From contig JAOUFN010000008.1 of NCBI GenBank assembly GCA_029858285.1, positions 30,955 to 94,954 of the forward strand: DNA of 64,000 nt, read 5' to 3'. The notes beneath the pieces were generated by a model. It was not told the origin of the DNA, did no database searches, and was given only the letters and a program-made list of their open reading frames with translations. Shown piece after piece: positions 28,352 to 42,531 of the stretch; position 1 is the first letter of the stretch; each line of letters starts with the position of its first letter. Source of the DNA: Nitrospirota bacterium. Lineage in GTDB: Bacteria > Nitrospirota > JACRHL01. The translations under genes were made by a program, and so were the position numbers.

Positions 28352-29170
28352 TCAAAAATGCCGGTGCTCGCCGAGCACCACATCAATGCCCATGAAGCTG
28401 AGCATGACCGCGAGAAACCCGGCGATGGCCAGATACGCCCCGCGCTGGGCGCGCATCCCCAGCCAGTAACGCCCCAGCAGCATGAGCAGGTAAAACCCCC
28501 ACACCAGCAGGCTGACGGTTTCCTTGGGGGTCCATTCCCAGTAGTGGCCCCACACATACCGCGCGCCGATGGCCCCGGACAGCAGCCCCAGTGTGGTGAG
28601 GGGGAAGCCCCCCAGAACGCCCCTGGCGATCATGGCGTCGCACACCTCCAGGGGCGGCAACTGGGCGTACAGGTTGCCAAAGTGCTTGCTCTTTAGCAGG
28701 CGCATCTGGATGACATACATGATGCCGGCCAGAAACGAGATGCAGAACGCCACAGCTCCCAACACCATCAGTGAGGTATGCAGGGTCAGGCCCAGCCCCT
28801 GCAGGCGTGGATCGAGGGGGGCTGCGGAGGTGCGCAACAGGGCCGCGGCGAACACCGACAGGAATGCCAGCGGCACCGCGAACGCCCCCAGCACATGGAT
28901 GCGCAGGCGGAAATCGAACAGCAGGAACACCAGAATCAAGGTCCACGAAAAGAACGACGCCGCCTCGTAGGCGGTGGTGACGGGAAATCCGCCCAGTTCG
29001 CGCCAGCGCACCGTGAGGGCGGCGGTGTGGAAGACAAACCCCGCCAGCGTGCCACCGAGGGCTGCCGCCAGCAGCGTTTCGCGGCGGCCGCTGCCCGGCA
29101 GATAGACGAGGAACAGTACCGCCGCGATCAGGTAGGCGGTCATGGCCAGTTCAAAATAGAGGACGTTCAC
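28352..29170 (-). CDS. ccsA: CcsA/ResC-like cytochrome c assembly protein
   Basis: Integral membrane protein (272 residues, about eight helices) of the heme-handling CcsA/CcmC superfamily. A WWD-like block reads WGHYWEWTPKETVSLLVWG; the usual Asp before PKE is Thr here. A heme-ligand-type His lies at FHTAAL and another in GLTLHTSLMVLG. In system II, CcsA with CcsB delivers and ligates heme to apocytochromes outside the membrane; CcsB is not nearby. A hemA-linked HemX role is an alternative. GTG 29170 follows AAGGGATC. Confidence 0.8.
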   Translation of the reverse strand: MNVLYFELAMTAYLIAAVLFLVYLPGSGRRETLLAAALGGTLAGFVFHTAALTVRWRELGGFPVTTAYEAASFFSWTLILVFLLFDFRLRIHVLGAFAVPLAFLSVFAAALLRTSAAPLDPRLQGLGLTLHTSLMVLGAVAFCISFLAGIMYVIQMRLLKSKHFGNLYAQLPPLEVCDAMIARGVLGGFPLTTLGLLSGAIGARYVWGHYWEWTPKETVSLLVWGFYLLMLLGRYWLGMRAQRGAYLAIAGFLAVMLSFMGIDVVLGEHRHF

Positions 29171-29406
29171 GATCCCTTGCTCGTGCCGGTGCTTCTCAAT
29201 AAACTAGCGCGCATTGCGTGAGGACCTCCGGGTGGGCCGCACGGCCACGATGATCACGATGGGGTGTGGCGGGCGGAGCCTGGCGACGGTGCCGATGAAC
29301 AGCGTAGTTTAGGGAAGCGGGCGGCCGGGGGTCAAGCCGGGCCGCCTACCGCCCCGTCACCGCCCGCATTTGGCGGGGTGGGGACAACCGGAAGAGGGGA
29401 TGCCTC
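29171..29406. promoter_or_regulatory. Divergent promoter region, ccsA/hem and amtB/glnK
   Basis: This 236-base gap must hold the control sites of two divergent operons. A hairpin-like GGCGGCCGGGGGTCAAGCC...GGGCCGCC lies near 29322-29350, within the likely amtB leader. I looked for a sigma54 -24/-12 site (GG-N10-GC in a TGGCAC/TTGC context) in front of amtB and did not find a good one. Confidence 0.4.
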
Positions 29407-30621
29407 GTGAACAACACCATGAGTTTGCCGGCGGGCGCCGACGTACTGTTTTTGATGCTGGGGGCAGTGATGGTGCTGGCCATGCACGGCGGCTTCGCCT
29501 TTCTCGAAGTGGGAACGGTGCGTTACAAGAACCAGGTCAACGCCCTGGTCAAAATCCTGTCCGACTGGTCGGTGTGCAGCGTGGTGTATCTGGTGATCGG
29601 CTACCCCATCGCCTACGGTACTCATTTCTTTGCTCCCGCCTCCAGCCTGCTGGGACAGAACCAGGGGCTGGAACTGGTGCGCTTCTTCTTCCTGCTCACC
29701 TTTGCGGCGGCGATTCCGGCCATCATCTCCGGCGGCATCGCCGAACGCGCGCGTTTTTGGCCCCAGGTGCTGGCGGCGGCCCTGCTGGTGGCGTTCGTCT
29801 ATCCGTTTTACGAGTCGCTGGCGTGGGGACAGCGGAGTGGATTTCAGGACTGGATTTCGGGCCTTGCCGGGGTGCGGTTTCACGATTTTGCGGGCAGTGT
29901 GGTGGTGCATGCCATGGGCGGCTGGCTGGCATTGGCGGCGGTGCTGGTGCTGGGGTCGCGCATGGGGCGTTACGGTACGGACGGCACCAGCCACCCGTTT
30001 CCCCCCAGCAACATCCCGTTTCTGGCTCTGGGCTCGTGGATGCTGATCGTGGGTTGGTTTGGCTTCAATGTAATGAGCGCCCAGTCGCTGTCGGGCATCT
30101 CCGGTCTGGTGGCGATCAATTCCTTGATGGCCATGGTGGGCGGGGTGCTGGCGGCGTTGGTGGCGGGCCGCTGCGACCCCGGTTTCACCCACAACGGCGC
30201 ACTGGCCGGTCTGGTGGCGGTCTGCGCCGGGTCGGATGTGATGCACCCGTTCGGGGCCTTGTTCACCGGCGTGGTGGCCGGGGTGCTGTTCGTCTACATG
30301 TTCCACTTCACCCAGGAGCGGCTGCGGCTCGACGATGTGCTGGGCGTGTGGCCCCTGCACGGGGTGGTGGGCGCGTGGGGCGGAATTGCCTGCGGCATCT
30401 TTGGTCTCAAGGGGCTGGGGGGCCTCGGAGGGGTGAACCTGCTGGCGCAGATCATTGGCACCGGCGTGGCGATTGGCCTGGCTCTGGTGTCCGGCTTCGT
30501 GGTCTACAAGGTGCTGGACATGACCATCGGCATCCGTCTGTCCCAGGAGCAGGAGTATCGGGGGGCGGACCTTTCGGTCCACAGCATTGGTGCCAACCCG
30601 GAAAAACAACAGCGGCCCTAG
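29407..30621 (+). CDS. amtB: Ammonium transporter AmtB
   Basis: Trimeric inner-membrane ammonium channel. The 404 residues form about 11 helices. The twin pore histidines are recognisable in VVVHAMGGWLA and PLHGVVGAWGG, with the entrance block AFLEVGTVRYKNQVN and a cytoplasmic IPAIISGGIAERA. There is no obvious signal peptide, as in short Amt proteins. GTG 29407 is taken; ATG 29419 (MSLPAG) is possible. glnK follows after 72 bases, the standard pairing in which GlnK plugs AmtB when nitrogen is plentiful. Confidence 0.93.
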   Translation: MNNTMSLPAGADVLFLMLGAVMVLAMHGGFAFLEVGTVRYKNQVNALVKILSDWSVCSVVYLVIGYPIAYGTHFFAPASSLLGQNQGLELVRFFFLLTFAAAIPAIISGGIAERARFWPQVLAAALLVAFVYPFYESLAWGQRSGFQDWISGLAGVRFHDFAGSVVVHAMGGWLALAAVLVLGSRMGRYGTDGTSHPFPPSNIPFLALGSWMLIVGWFGFNVMSAQSLSGISGLVAINSLMAMVGGVLAALVAGRCDPGFTHNGALAGLVAVCAGSDVMHPFGALFTGVVAGVLFVYMFHFTQERLRLDDVLGVWPLHGVVGAWGGIACGIFGLKGLGGLGGVNLLAQIIGTGVAIGLALVSGFVVYKVLDMTIGIRLSQEQEYRGADLSVHSIGANPEKQQRP

Positions 30622-30654
30622 CTTGCCGTTTGATCCGCTGGGTTGGTCTGTTGA

Positions 30655-31032
<378 letters not shown>

Positions 31033-31081
31033 GCGCCGCAGTCGGTAATGGCCGTTGGCAGACGCGGGCGGGGTGCGGGTA

Positions 31082-32185
31082 ATGCCGGAGTGGCTGGGCA
31101 ACCAGGGTGCCCCCGCATGGGTGGCGCAGATTTTCACCGTGGTGCTGGTGGCGCTGGTGGTGGACCTGGTACAGCAACTGGTGCTGCGGCGGCTGCACCG
31201 CAAGCTGACGGACACCCACAATCCCTGGGACGATGCCCTAATTGACGCCCTGCGACGGCCCCTGTCGCTGCTCGTTTGGGTGGTGGGCCTTACTTTTGCC
31301 GCCGACATCGCCGCCAGCCGCGCCCAGGCCCCGATTTTCGCGGCAGTCGGCCCGTTGCGCGAACTGGGAGTGATCACCGCGGTCACCTGGTTCCTGATCC
31401 GCGTGGTGCGCCGCGTGGAATGGAACCTGTCCGCCCGTGCCGAGGCCGGCGAGGCCACCCACGACAAGACCACGCTGGACGCCATCAGCCGTCTTGTGCG
31501 CGTGGCGATTCTCATCACCGCCGTGCTGGTGGCCCTGCAAACCCTGGGCTACAGCGTGTCCGGGGTGCTTGCCTTTGGCGGCATCGGCGGCATTGCGGTG
31601 GGTTTTGCCGCCCGCGACCTGCTGGCCAATTTCTTCGGCGGCCTGATGATCTTCATGGATCGGCCGTTCTCGGTGGGGGAGTGGGTGCGCTCACCGGACC
31701 GCAACATCGAGGGCACGGTGGAGGCCATCGGCTGGCGGCTGACCCTTATCCGTACCTTCGACAAACGGCCCCTGTACGTGCCCAACAGCGTGTTTGCCAA
31801 CATCGCGCTGGAGAATCCCTCGCGCATGAGCCACCGGCGAATCTATGAAACCATCGGTATCCGCTACGGCGACTGGCAGAAGCTGCCGCCGATCTGCACC
31901 GACATCGAGGCCATGTTGCGAGCCCACGAAGGCATTGCGGGGGATCAACTGGTGATGGTGAACTTCAACGCCTTCGGTCCCTCGTCGGTGGATTTCTTCG
32001 TCTACTGCTTCACGCGCACCACGGTGTGGCACGAATATCATCAGGTGAAGCAGGACGTGCTGCTTAAGATTCACGGCATTGTGGAGGAGCACGGCGCCGA
32101 GGTGGCGTTCCCGACCCACACCGTGCATCTGCCGGACGCCCTCAGGGTGGCGGTGGAGGCCGGAGGCCCCCGGTCCACCCCCTGA
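31082..32185 (+). CDS. MscS-family mechanosensitive channel
   Basis: A 367-residue membrane protein with three to four helices and the pore-lining TM3 of MscS (GIGGIAVGFAARDLLANFFGG), followed by the beta domain (PFSVGEWV, GTVEAIGWRLTLIRTFD, VPNSVFAN) and an alpha/beta C-terminal domain. It releases solutes on hypo-osmotic shock. ATG 31082 is preferred over TTG 31055, although the ribosome site is weak. It follows glnK after 49 bases, so co-transcription with the ammonium genes is possible. Confidence 0.88.
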   Translation: MPEWLGNQGAPAWVAQIFTVVLVALVVDLVQQLVLRRLHRKLTDTHNPWDDALIDALRRPLSLLVWVVGLTFAADIAASRAQAPIFAAVGPLRELGVITAVTWFLIRVVRRVEWNLSARAEAGEATHDKTTLDAISRLVRVAILITAVLVALQTLGYSVSGVLAFGGIGGIAVGFAARDLLANFFGGLMIFMDRPFSVGEWVRSPDRNIEGTVEAIGWRLTLIRTFDKRPLYVPNSVFANIALENPSRMSHRRIYETIGIRYGDWQKLPPICTDIEAMLRAHEGIAGDQLVMVNFNAFGPSSVDFFVYCFTRTTVWHEYHQVKQDVLLKIHGIVEEHGAEVAFPTHTVHLPDALRVAVEAGGPRSTP

Positions 32186-32202
32186 GTGCCGGGCTTTCCA
32201 CC

Positions 32203-33111
32203 GTGGCCGGGGCAAGGAGACCTGTTTTCCAGGCCTGTCCCCTGGTTTTTCCCCCACCCCTTTTTTCCGATATCACTTGCCGGGTCCGGACTGCCGGACT
32301 GGCGCTGGCGCTGCTGTCGGCCCTGTGTGGATGTGCCAACTGGCAGGCCCACGGTGTTACGCCGGAGGCAGGGGGACTGCCATTGGCGCTGTTGCCGGTA
32401 CAGGTTACGGCCCAGGCCCGCCACCTGGCGGCCCTGACCAGCCAGACGGATGTGGCGGATGGCGCAGGCCAGGACGAGGTTACGGCCATCAGGCGGGAAC
32501 TGACGCGGGTGGGGGAACAGCGTGGCGGGGCGCTGGCGCAACGCCTGGCGGCGTTGCCCGCCCTGATGCTGGTGGACCCGGGCAGGGTGGCGGCGGTGGT
32601 GGAGGCCGCGCCGCAGGCGGGGGCCGCCGCGTGGGGGCGGGAACTGGGAGTGGCGGCGGTGCTGGAGGTCACCCTGTCGGGATACGGCGCCATTCCTCGC
32701 CGCTGGCAGTGGTGGCTGATTGGCACCGGCGTGGCGGAGGCGGTGGTGCAGGGGGTGTTGGTGGCCCAAGTGATCCACAACCCGTGGGTGCCGTGGGCGG
32801 TGGGACTGGAGGAACTTGGCTCCGAACTCCTCACCTGGGGTGGTGGTGCCTGGCTGTTCAACGCCCGCTACGCGCCGGTGGTGCTGGAGGCGCGGCTGGT
32901 AGCCAGCCGGGACGGCCGGGTGCTGTGGGACGATCTGGTGATGGTGGGTGTCGACCGTAAGGCGCTGAAGCGGCTGGAGCCCGCCGAACGGGAGCGGCGT
33001 GAGGTGGTGTTGGCCGTCACCGCCAGCCGCGCCGAACAGAAACTGGCGCGCGGCCTGAAAAAAGCCCTGCGCCGTCACGGCATGATTTCTCCGCCTGACG
33101 CACCGTTCTGA
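32203..33111 (+). CDS. Putative lipoprotein of unknown function
   Basis: A 302-residue product. A hydrophobic segment ends LALALLSALCGC-AN, and the LxGC pattern suggests a lipoprotein cut at Cys near residue 43. The remainder has ALLPVQV and LMLVDPGRVAAVVEAAP, resembling periplasmic proteins that assemble surface structures or curli-type CsgG relatives, but this is weak. A short hydrophobic stretch (WQWWLIGTGVAEAVVQGVLVA) occurs in the middle. GTG 32203 is 17 bases past the mscS stop; the true start may be internal. A terminator-like hairpin follows. Confidence 0.5.
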   Translation: MAGARRPVFQACPLVFPPPLFSDITCRVRTAGLALALLSALCGCANWQAHGVTPEAGGLPLALLPVQVTAQARHLAALTSQTDVADGAGQDEVTAIRRELTRVGEQRGGALAQRLAALPALMLVDPGRVAAVVEAAPQAGAAAWGRELGVAAVLEVTLSGYGAIPRRWQWWLIGTGVAEAVVQGVLVAQVIHNPWVPWAVGLEELGSELLTWGGGAWLFNARYAPVVLEARLVASRDGRVLWDDLVMVGVDRKALKRLEPAERERREVVLAVTASRAEQKLARGLKKALRRHGMISPPDAPF

Positions 33112-33120
33112 AGTCGTGAC

Positions 33121-33140
33121 CCGGGGAGCCCCGGATTTTT
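33121..33140 (+). terminator. Short intrinsic terminator-like hairpin
   Basis: CCGGGGAGCCCCGG followed immediately by ATTTTT, ten bases after the stop of the putative lipoprotein gene. Stem of five to six G+C pairs with a tight loop. Confidence 0.55.
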
Positions 33141-33208
33141 CGGGAGCGCCACGCTGGCGACCGCCGGACATCCGGATATTATGGAAATTTTCCGGGGTAA
33201 TAAAATGT

Positions 33209-33272
33209 GGGCGCTCCGGCTCCCCGTGGGTCGCGTTCCCTTATCGGGGGTCCACGGGGAACCGGAGCGCCC
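33209..33272 (-). terminator. Long inverted repeat between convergent genes
   Basis: Two 21-base arms (33209-33229 and 33252-33272) match with one mismatch across a 22-base loop. On the minus strand the stem is followed by ACATTTTATTAC, so it can end transcription of the regulator gene at 33349. It may also act for the plus-strand operon. Confidence 0.6.
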
Positions 33273-33348
33273 TGGCCCGCGAGCGCCGTGGAATACGGCG
33301 TTCACGGACAACCTGTATCTGATCAGGACAAGTCGTCAGGGCCAGTCG

Positions 33349-34764
33349 TCAGGACAAATTGGCCCCGGTGTAGGACGGGCGGCTGGGGATGTTCAACTGG
33401 TCCATCTTGTATTTCAGGATGCGCCGGGTAATGCCCAGCAGGGCGGCGGCACGGGTCTGAACGAAGCCGGTCTCGCTCAGGGCGCGCAAAATGATCTCGC
33501 GCTCGAACTCCGACACGGCCTTGTCGAACGACAGGCTGCCGGTGATCACCTCTTCGCTGGCACGCACCACGGGTTGCTGCTGGCGGATGTGGGAGGGCAG
33601 TATTTCAGCAGTCAACACTTCTCCCCGGGCCAGGATCATCAGCTGTTCCACCACGTTTTCCAGTTCGCGGATATTGCCTGGCCAGTGGTAGGCTTCCAGC
33701 AGGTCGGCGGCCTCGCGGCTGATGCGCTTGGGGGCCTGGCCGCTGGCTTTCAGGGACAGGAAATGCTCGGTGATGGGCAGGATGTCCTCGCGCCGCTCGC
33801 GCAGGGGGCGCAGGTGGATGGGGAAGACGTTCAGCCGGTAATACAGATCCTCGCGGAAGGTTCCGGCCTTGATGGCCTCTTCCAGGTTCTTGTTGGTGGC
33901 GGCGATCAGCCGCACGTCCACGCTGATGGTGCGGTTGCCGCCCACGCGCACGAACTCGCGCTCCTGCAACACGCGCAAAATCTTTGCCTGGGTGGCCAGG
34001 GAAAGGTCGCCCAACTCGTCCAGGAACAGGGTGCCGTTGTCGGCCAGTTCAAAATGCCCCACGCGCTTGCCGTGGGCGGAGGTAAAGGCGCCCTTTTCGT
34101 GGCCGAACAGTTCCGCCTCGATGAGGTTGTCGGGAATCGCCGCGCAGTTGATGGCGATGAACGGCTGCTCGGCACGGTCACTTTGCAGGTGCAGTGCGCG
34201 CGCCACCAGTTCCTTGCCGGTGCCGGATTCACCGGTGACCAGTACCGTGCTGGGGGTGTTGGCCACCTGCTGGATGCGCTGGAAGACTTCGAGCATGGCC
34301 GGGCTGTTGCCGATCATGCGCAGGTTGTCCTTGCGGCGTTGGGCGGCCTCGCGGTGGTAGCGCACCTCGTTGTAGAGAACCTGGTTGGCCAGCACGCGTT
34401 CGATCACCAGTAGCAGGGCCGGAACTTCGAACGGCTTGCCCAGATAATCGGAGGCCCCGAGTTTCATGGCTTCCACGGCAGTCTGGTAGGAGGTGGAGCC
34501 GGTCAGCACCACCACCGGCACCTGGGCATCCTGCTGGCGTACGGCGCGCAGCAGTTCCATGCCGTGCATGCCGGGCATCATCAGGTCCAGCAGGATCAAC
34601 TGCGGCTGATGCTGCTGGATGGCCGTCAGGGCCGACTCGCCGTCGTGGGCGGGCACGATGTGGTAGTTGTCCGAAAGAACATCCTCCAGCACCTGCCGCA
34701 CGGAGGCGTCGTCGTCCACCACCAGCACCGTTTTTTTCGCCCGGACCTTGGTTGCTTGCTCCAT
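33349..34764 (-). CDS. Sigma54-dependent response regulator (NtrC family), GAFTSA variant
   Basis: A 471-residue regulator with a receiver (phosphoacceptor Asp60, conserved DDD at 17-19, Lys at GKPFE), an AAA+ domain with Walker A GESGTGKE at 178-185, and a Fis-type DNA-binding helix (ALLGITRRILKYKMD). The sigma54-contact loop reads GAFTSA (225-230) instead of GAFTGA, a variation in the residue that touches sigma54. No kinase gene is adjacent. A second enhancer-binding protein gene lies 173 bases upstream. Confidence 0.9.
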   Translation of the reverse strand: MEQATKVRAKKTVLVVDDDASVRQVLEDVLSDNYHIVPAHDGESALTAIQQHQPQLILLDLMMPGMHGMELLRAVRQQDAQVPVVVLTGSTSYQTAVEAMKLGASDYLGKPFEVPALLLVIERVLANQVLYNEVRYHREAAQRRKDNLRMIGNSPAMLEVFQRIQQVANTPSTVLVTGESGTGKELVARALHLQSDRAEQPFIAINCAAIPDNLIEAELFGHEKGAFTSAHGKRVGHFELADNGTLFLDELGDLSLATQAKILRVLQEREFVRVGGNRTISVDVRLIAATNKNLEEAIKAGTFREDLYYRLNVFPIHLRPLRERREDILPITEHFLSLKASGQAPKRISREAADLLEAYHWPGNIRELENVVEQLMILARGEVLTAEILPSHIRQQQPVVRASEEVITGSLSFDKAVSEFEREIILRALSETGFVQTRAAALLGITRRILKYKMDQLNIPSRPSYTGANLS

Positions 34765-34937
34765 GTGTGCCCTGATCTGGGTCCCCTCGCCTGGATAATC
34801 CTCGTCCGACGTAGTGCCGGGACGAATTCCGTAATGTTTCTTTTTCGGTCAATAGGGCGGGCAGGATTAGCTTCTGTCGCCGTATTTTGGGGGGGGATTG
34901 GAACGGTGCCGCCGGGGGCGGCCTTTGGTCGGACGGT

Positions 34938-39242
<4,305 letters not shown>

Positions 39243-39280
39243 AAGTGCGCCCGGACCGATCTGCGCAAGCGGAAAAACCC

Positions 39281-40633
39281 ATGAAAAAAGTGGGTATGAT
39301 CAACCTTGGGTGCCCCAAAAACCAGGTGGACGCCGAGGTCATGCTGGGCCGCCTGAAGGCCGCCGGGTACGAACTGACCCCCGACGCCAATCAGGCCGAC
39401 GTGATTATCGTCAACACCTGCGGGTTCATTGGCGAGGCCAAGGAGGAGTCCATCGACACCATCCTGGAAATGGCCCAGCTCAAGGAACACGGCAAACTCA
39501 AAAAACTTATCGCCACCGGCTGCCTGACCCAGCGCTACGGGCAGGACCTGGCGGACAGCATCCCGGAACTGGACGCAGTGGTGGGCAACGGGCGGGAGGC
39601 GGACATCGCCGATCTGATTCCGGCCCTGACCGCCCCCGGCGCCGGGCAGCTGATCCACATTGGTGCACCGGGGGGGCTGTCGGGGGGCGCCGACCGACTG
39701 CGCATCGGCGCGCCCCACAGTGCCTACATCAAGATTGCCGAGGGGTGCAGCAAGCGCTGCTCCTTCTGCATCATCCCGCACCTGCGTGGCGATCTGGTCA
39801 GCCGCCCGCTGGAGGAGATCAAGGCCGAGGCCCGGGCGCTGGTGGCCCAGGGGGTGGTGGAGATCAATCTCATCAGCCAGGACACCACCAATTACGGCGT
39901 GGACCTGTACCGCCAGAAATCCCTGCCGGAACTGATCCGCCGCCTGTCCGCCGTGGACGGCCTGCGCTGGCTGCGGTTGCTGTATACCTATCCCACCGAT
40001 TACACCGACACACTGCTGGACGCCCTGGCGGAGAGCCCGGTGGCGGTGCCGTACATCGACCTGCCGTTGCAGCACGCCGCTACCAGCGTGTTGCAACGCA
40101 TGAACCGGCGCGGCAGCACCGAAGACCTGGAGCGGCTTATCGAGCGCATCCGCACGCGCATCCCCGGTGTGGCCCTGCGCTCGTCATTCATCGTCGGCTT
40201 TCCCGGAGAGAATGACGCGGAATTTGGTGTCCTGCGCGACTTCATCGCCCGCACCGGTTTTGACCGCATGGGGGTGTTCACCTATTCCCACGAAGAGGGG
40301 ACTGCCGCCGGGGCGGGCCGGGACGACGTACCGGAGGAGGTCAAGGAGGCGCGCCGCGCCGAACTGATGCAGATGCAGGAGGGCATCTCGGCGGCAAAGC
40401 TGTCCGCACTGGTGGGGCGCACCGTGGACGTGCTGGTGGAGGGGCTTTCCGAGGAGACCGACTTGCTTTACGCCGGGCGCATGGCCACCCAGGCGCCGGA
40501 AATCGACGGTGTGGTGTATATCAACGATACCGACGATCGGCCCCTGGAGCCGGGGATGATTGTACGGGTGCGCGTCGACGAGGCCCACGTCCACGACGTG
40601 GTTGGCGCGGTGGTGGAAGGGTACGGTGGATAG
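39281..40633 (+). CDS. rimO: Ribosomal protein S12 methylthiotransferase RimO
   Basis: Radical-SAM enzyme that methylthiolates an Asp of ribosomal protein S12. The 450 residues show an N-terminal UPF0004 domain (NLGCPKNQVDAEVM, VNTCGFI, TGCLTQRY, the three Cys of the auxiliary cluster), the radical-SAM motif CSKRCSFC and a C-terminal TRAM-like domain. ATG 39281 (MKKVGMINLGCPK) is chosen for its family-like start; a longer reading begins at TTG 39239 overlapping ligA. The sequence distinguishes RimO from MiaB by PKNQVD and the IPHLRGDLVSRP block. Confidence 0.94.
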   Translation: MKKVGMINLGCPKNQVDAEVMLGRLKAAGYELTPDANQADVIIVNTCGFIGEAKEESIDTILEMAQLKEHGKLKKLIATGCLTQRYGQDLADSIPELDAVVGNGREADIADLIPALTAPGAGQLIHIGAPGGLSGGADRLRIGAPHSAYIKIAEGCSKRCSFCIIPHLRGDLVSRPLEEIKAEARALVAQGVVEINLISQDTTNYGVDLYRQKSLPELIRRLSAVDGLRWLRLLYTYPTDYTDTLLDALAESPVAVPYIDLPLQHAATSVLQRMNRRGSTEDLERLIERIRTRIPGVALRSSFIVGFPGENDAEFGVLRDFIARTGFDRMGVFTYSHEEGTAAGAGRDDVPEEVKEARRAELMQMQEGISAAKLSALVGRTVDVLVEGLSEETDLLYAGRMATQAPEIDGVVYINDTDDRPLEPGMIVRVRVDEAHVHDVVGAVVEGYGG

Positions 40634-40669
40634 GCGAGGGGGCACCTCCGCCGGTTGCGGGAACAGGCT

Positions 40670-42430
40670 CTAGTTACCCGCCGCCTTCTCCAGCAACTGC
40701 ACCACCCGCGAGTGTCCTCCGGCCAGGGCGGCGCCGATTGCGGTACGGCCCAGACGGTCGGTGAGGGTGGGATCGGCTCCGGCGCGCAACAACTGCGCCA
40801 CCACTTCCGTGTACCCCCCCTCCGAGGCCAGCAGCAGCGCGGTGCTGCCATCCGCCGATTGCAGGTTGACCGCCGCATTACGCTGCAACAGCAGCTTGAC
40901 CGTGTTGCTTTGGCCGCCACGGGCCGCTTCCATCAACGCCGTTTGCAGGATCGGGCCACGACTGTTCACGTCCGCGCCCCGGTCGAGCAATTTTTTGGTC
41001 GTCCGGGAGTCACCTGCCGCAGCGGACCGGATCAGGGTGATGGTGAGGGTGTCCGTCGGCTGGGTAGCTGCCAGCGTTTCCACGTCGGCTTCTGCGGCTC
41101 CCTGGTCCGTCAGTGCAGCCCGTGTCGGGTTGATTTCCGTGATCTCCGAATCCATTGTTCCAGTTCCCGCCAGTGGTTCCGGTGCTGGCATGGGGGTCGG
41201 CCGTGGAACCTCACGCGGGGGGGGGAGCGGCCGCGTGGGGGTGGTGGTCGTGTCGGGGCGTGATGCCGGGTGGAAAGCGGCCTGGGGGGTGCCGGAAGGG
41301 GGGGGCGGAAGCGCCGTGGAACGGGTGCCAACGGGAGTGCTGGCCATAATAACCGGAGCGGGGGTTGGAACGGGAACGGCGGTCGGAGCAGTTGCCGGAG
41401 CCTTTGGGGCGGGCTGTGTAACGACGGTGGGCGGGGAGACTGGCTTGTCGGTGGAAGCCGGGGCAGCAGCCGTCGGGGCGACCGCTGCTGCCTGCATGTC
41501 ACCACCCAGCACCCCGACGATGTTGGTGTGGCCCTGGGCTGCGGCCAGTTTCAGTGCGGTGTTGCCGTTCCGGTCGGTGCGGGACGGGTCGGCCTCCCGC
41601 GTCAGCAGTTCCCGGACCACCAGAATGTGGCCGCCGTTCGCAGCTTCCATCAGGGGGGTGGTGCCGTCGGGGCTGGTGCTGTTGGCATCGGCGCCGCGTA
41701 TCAGCAATTCCTTGACCAGGGCCAGGCGACCACTACGCGCCGCCGCCAGCAGGGCGGTGTCGCCTCCGGCAGACGTGGCGTTGGGGTTGGCCTGGGCGTC
41801 CAGCAGCATGTGGGTAATGGCCTCGTTGCCCTGCGCCACGGCCAGCATCAGCGGGGTGACCCCGCCCAGCCCCAGGTTGGGATCGGCGCGGAACGACAAC
41901 AGCAGCCCTACCATACCGTTTTTTCCGGTACCGGCGGCATGCATCAGGGCGGTCAGGCCACAGGGATCGGCGCTGTTCGGGTTGGTCCCCCATTCCAGTA
42001 GCAGGGACAGGGTGCTGCCGCTGCCGGTGTGGATGGCCTCGATCAAGGCCGTGGTGGTCGTGGGGCCGCGTCGACCGCCGGGCACCGGGGTGGGAATGGA
42101 GGCGGTGGGTGGACCGGAGGCACCCTGGGGTGCCGCGATTTTATCGGGGTCGTTGTCCGTTGCGGGTGGCAGAACGGCTGCGGCGGACGCCTCCAGCAGG
42201 GCCAGAACCGTGGCGACGGTGTTGGGGGGGGAGGGGGCAACGGGGGGAACGGCTTCCGCCGCGGCTCCCTGAGGCGTTTTTTTTACCACCGGGGTAACGG
42301 GTGTTGCGGTCGGTGCGGCGGCGACGCCTGCGGCGGGTACACTGCACTGCTGTGCGTGGGCGGCATGCGGCAGCACCGTGCCACTGGCCGCGAACAGCGT
42401 CGCGACGGCAAGGATGCGAAAACGATTCAT
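40670..42430 (-). CDS. Exported ankyrin-repeat protein
   Basis: A 586-residue protein with a Sec signal peptide (MNRFRILAVATLFAASG...AHA-QQ). Two ankyrin blocks are visible: about residues 120-300 (GLTALMHAAGTGK, GVTPLMLAVAQGN, GDTALLAAARSGR, GTTPLMEAANGGH, GNTALKLAAAQGH) and about 470-586 (TALMEAARGG, STALLLASEGG). They are joined by a 150-residue Pro/Thr/Ala linker. This suggests a periplasmic or cell-surface binding protein. GGAAGG precedes ATG 42430. It follows the BTAD regulator by 101 bases and may be its co-transcribed partner. No catalytic domain is seen. Confidence 0.82.
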   Translation of the reverse strand: MNRFRILAVATLFAASGTVLPHAAHAQQCSVPAAGVAAAPTATPVTPVVKKTPQGAAAEAVPPVAPSPPNTVATVLALLEASAAAVLPPATDNDPDKIAAPQGASGPPTASIPTPVPGGRRGPTTTTALIEAIHTGSGSTLSLLLEWGTNPNSADPCGLTALMHAAGTGKNGMVGLLLSFRADPNLGLGGVTPLMLAVAQGNEAITHMLLDAQANPNATSAGGDTALLAAARSGRLALVKELLIRGADANSTSPDGTTPLMEAANGGHILVVRELLTREADPSRTDRNGNTALKLAAAQGHTNIVGVLGGDMQAAAVAPTAAAPASTDKPVSPPTVVTQPAPKAPATAPTAVPVPTPAPVIMASTPVGTRSTALPPPPSGTPQAAFHPASRPDTTTTPTRPLPPPREVPRPTPMPAPEPLAGTGTMDSEITEINPTRAALTDQGAAEADVETLAATQPTDTLTITLIRSAAAGDSRTTKKLLDRGADVNSRGPILQTALMEAARGGQSNTVKLLLQRNAAVNLQSADGSTALLLASEGGYTEVVAQLLRAGADPTLTDRLGRTAIGAALAGGHSRVVQLLEKAAGN

Positions 42431-42531
42431 GAAACCTTCCGGCAGAACGGATCCCCCTGACGCGACAGGGTAACCTGTTTGTGTCCGGGGGGGAAGGGGG
42501 AAGGCAGGGCGGCGGGCGGGTCGGGGGGAGG

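Noticed and set aside
26064..28469. Plus-strand frame of about 800 codons opposite hemA and hemC
   Set aside because: Same shadow-frame composition; hemA and hemC are unmistakable on the other strand.
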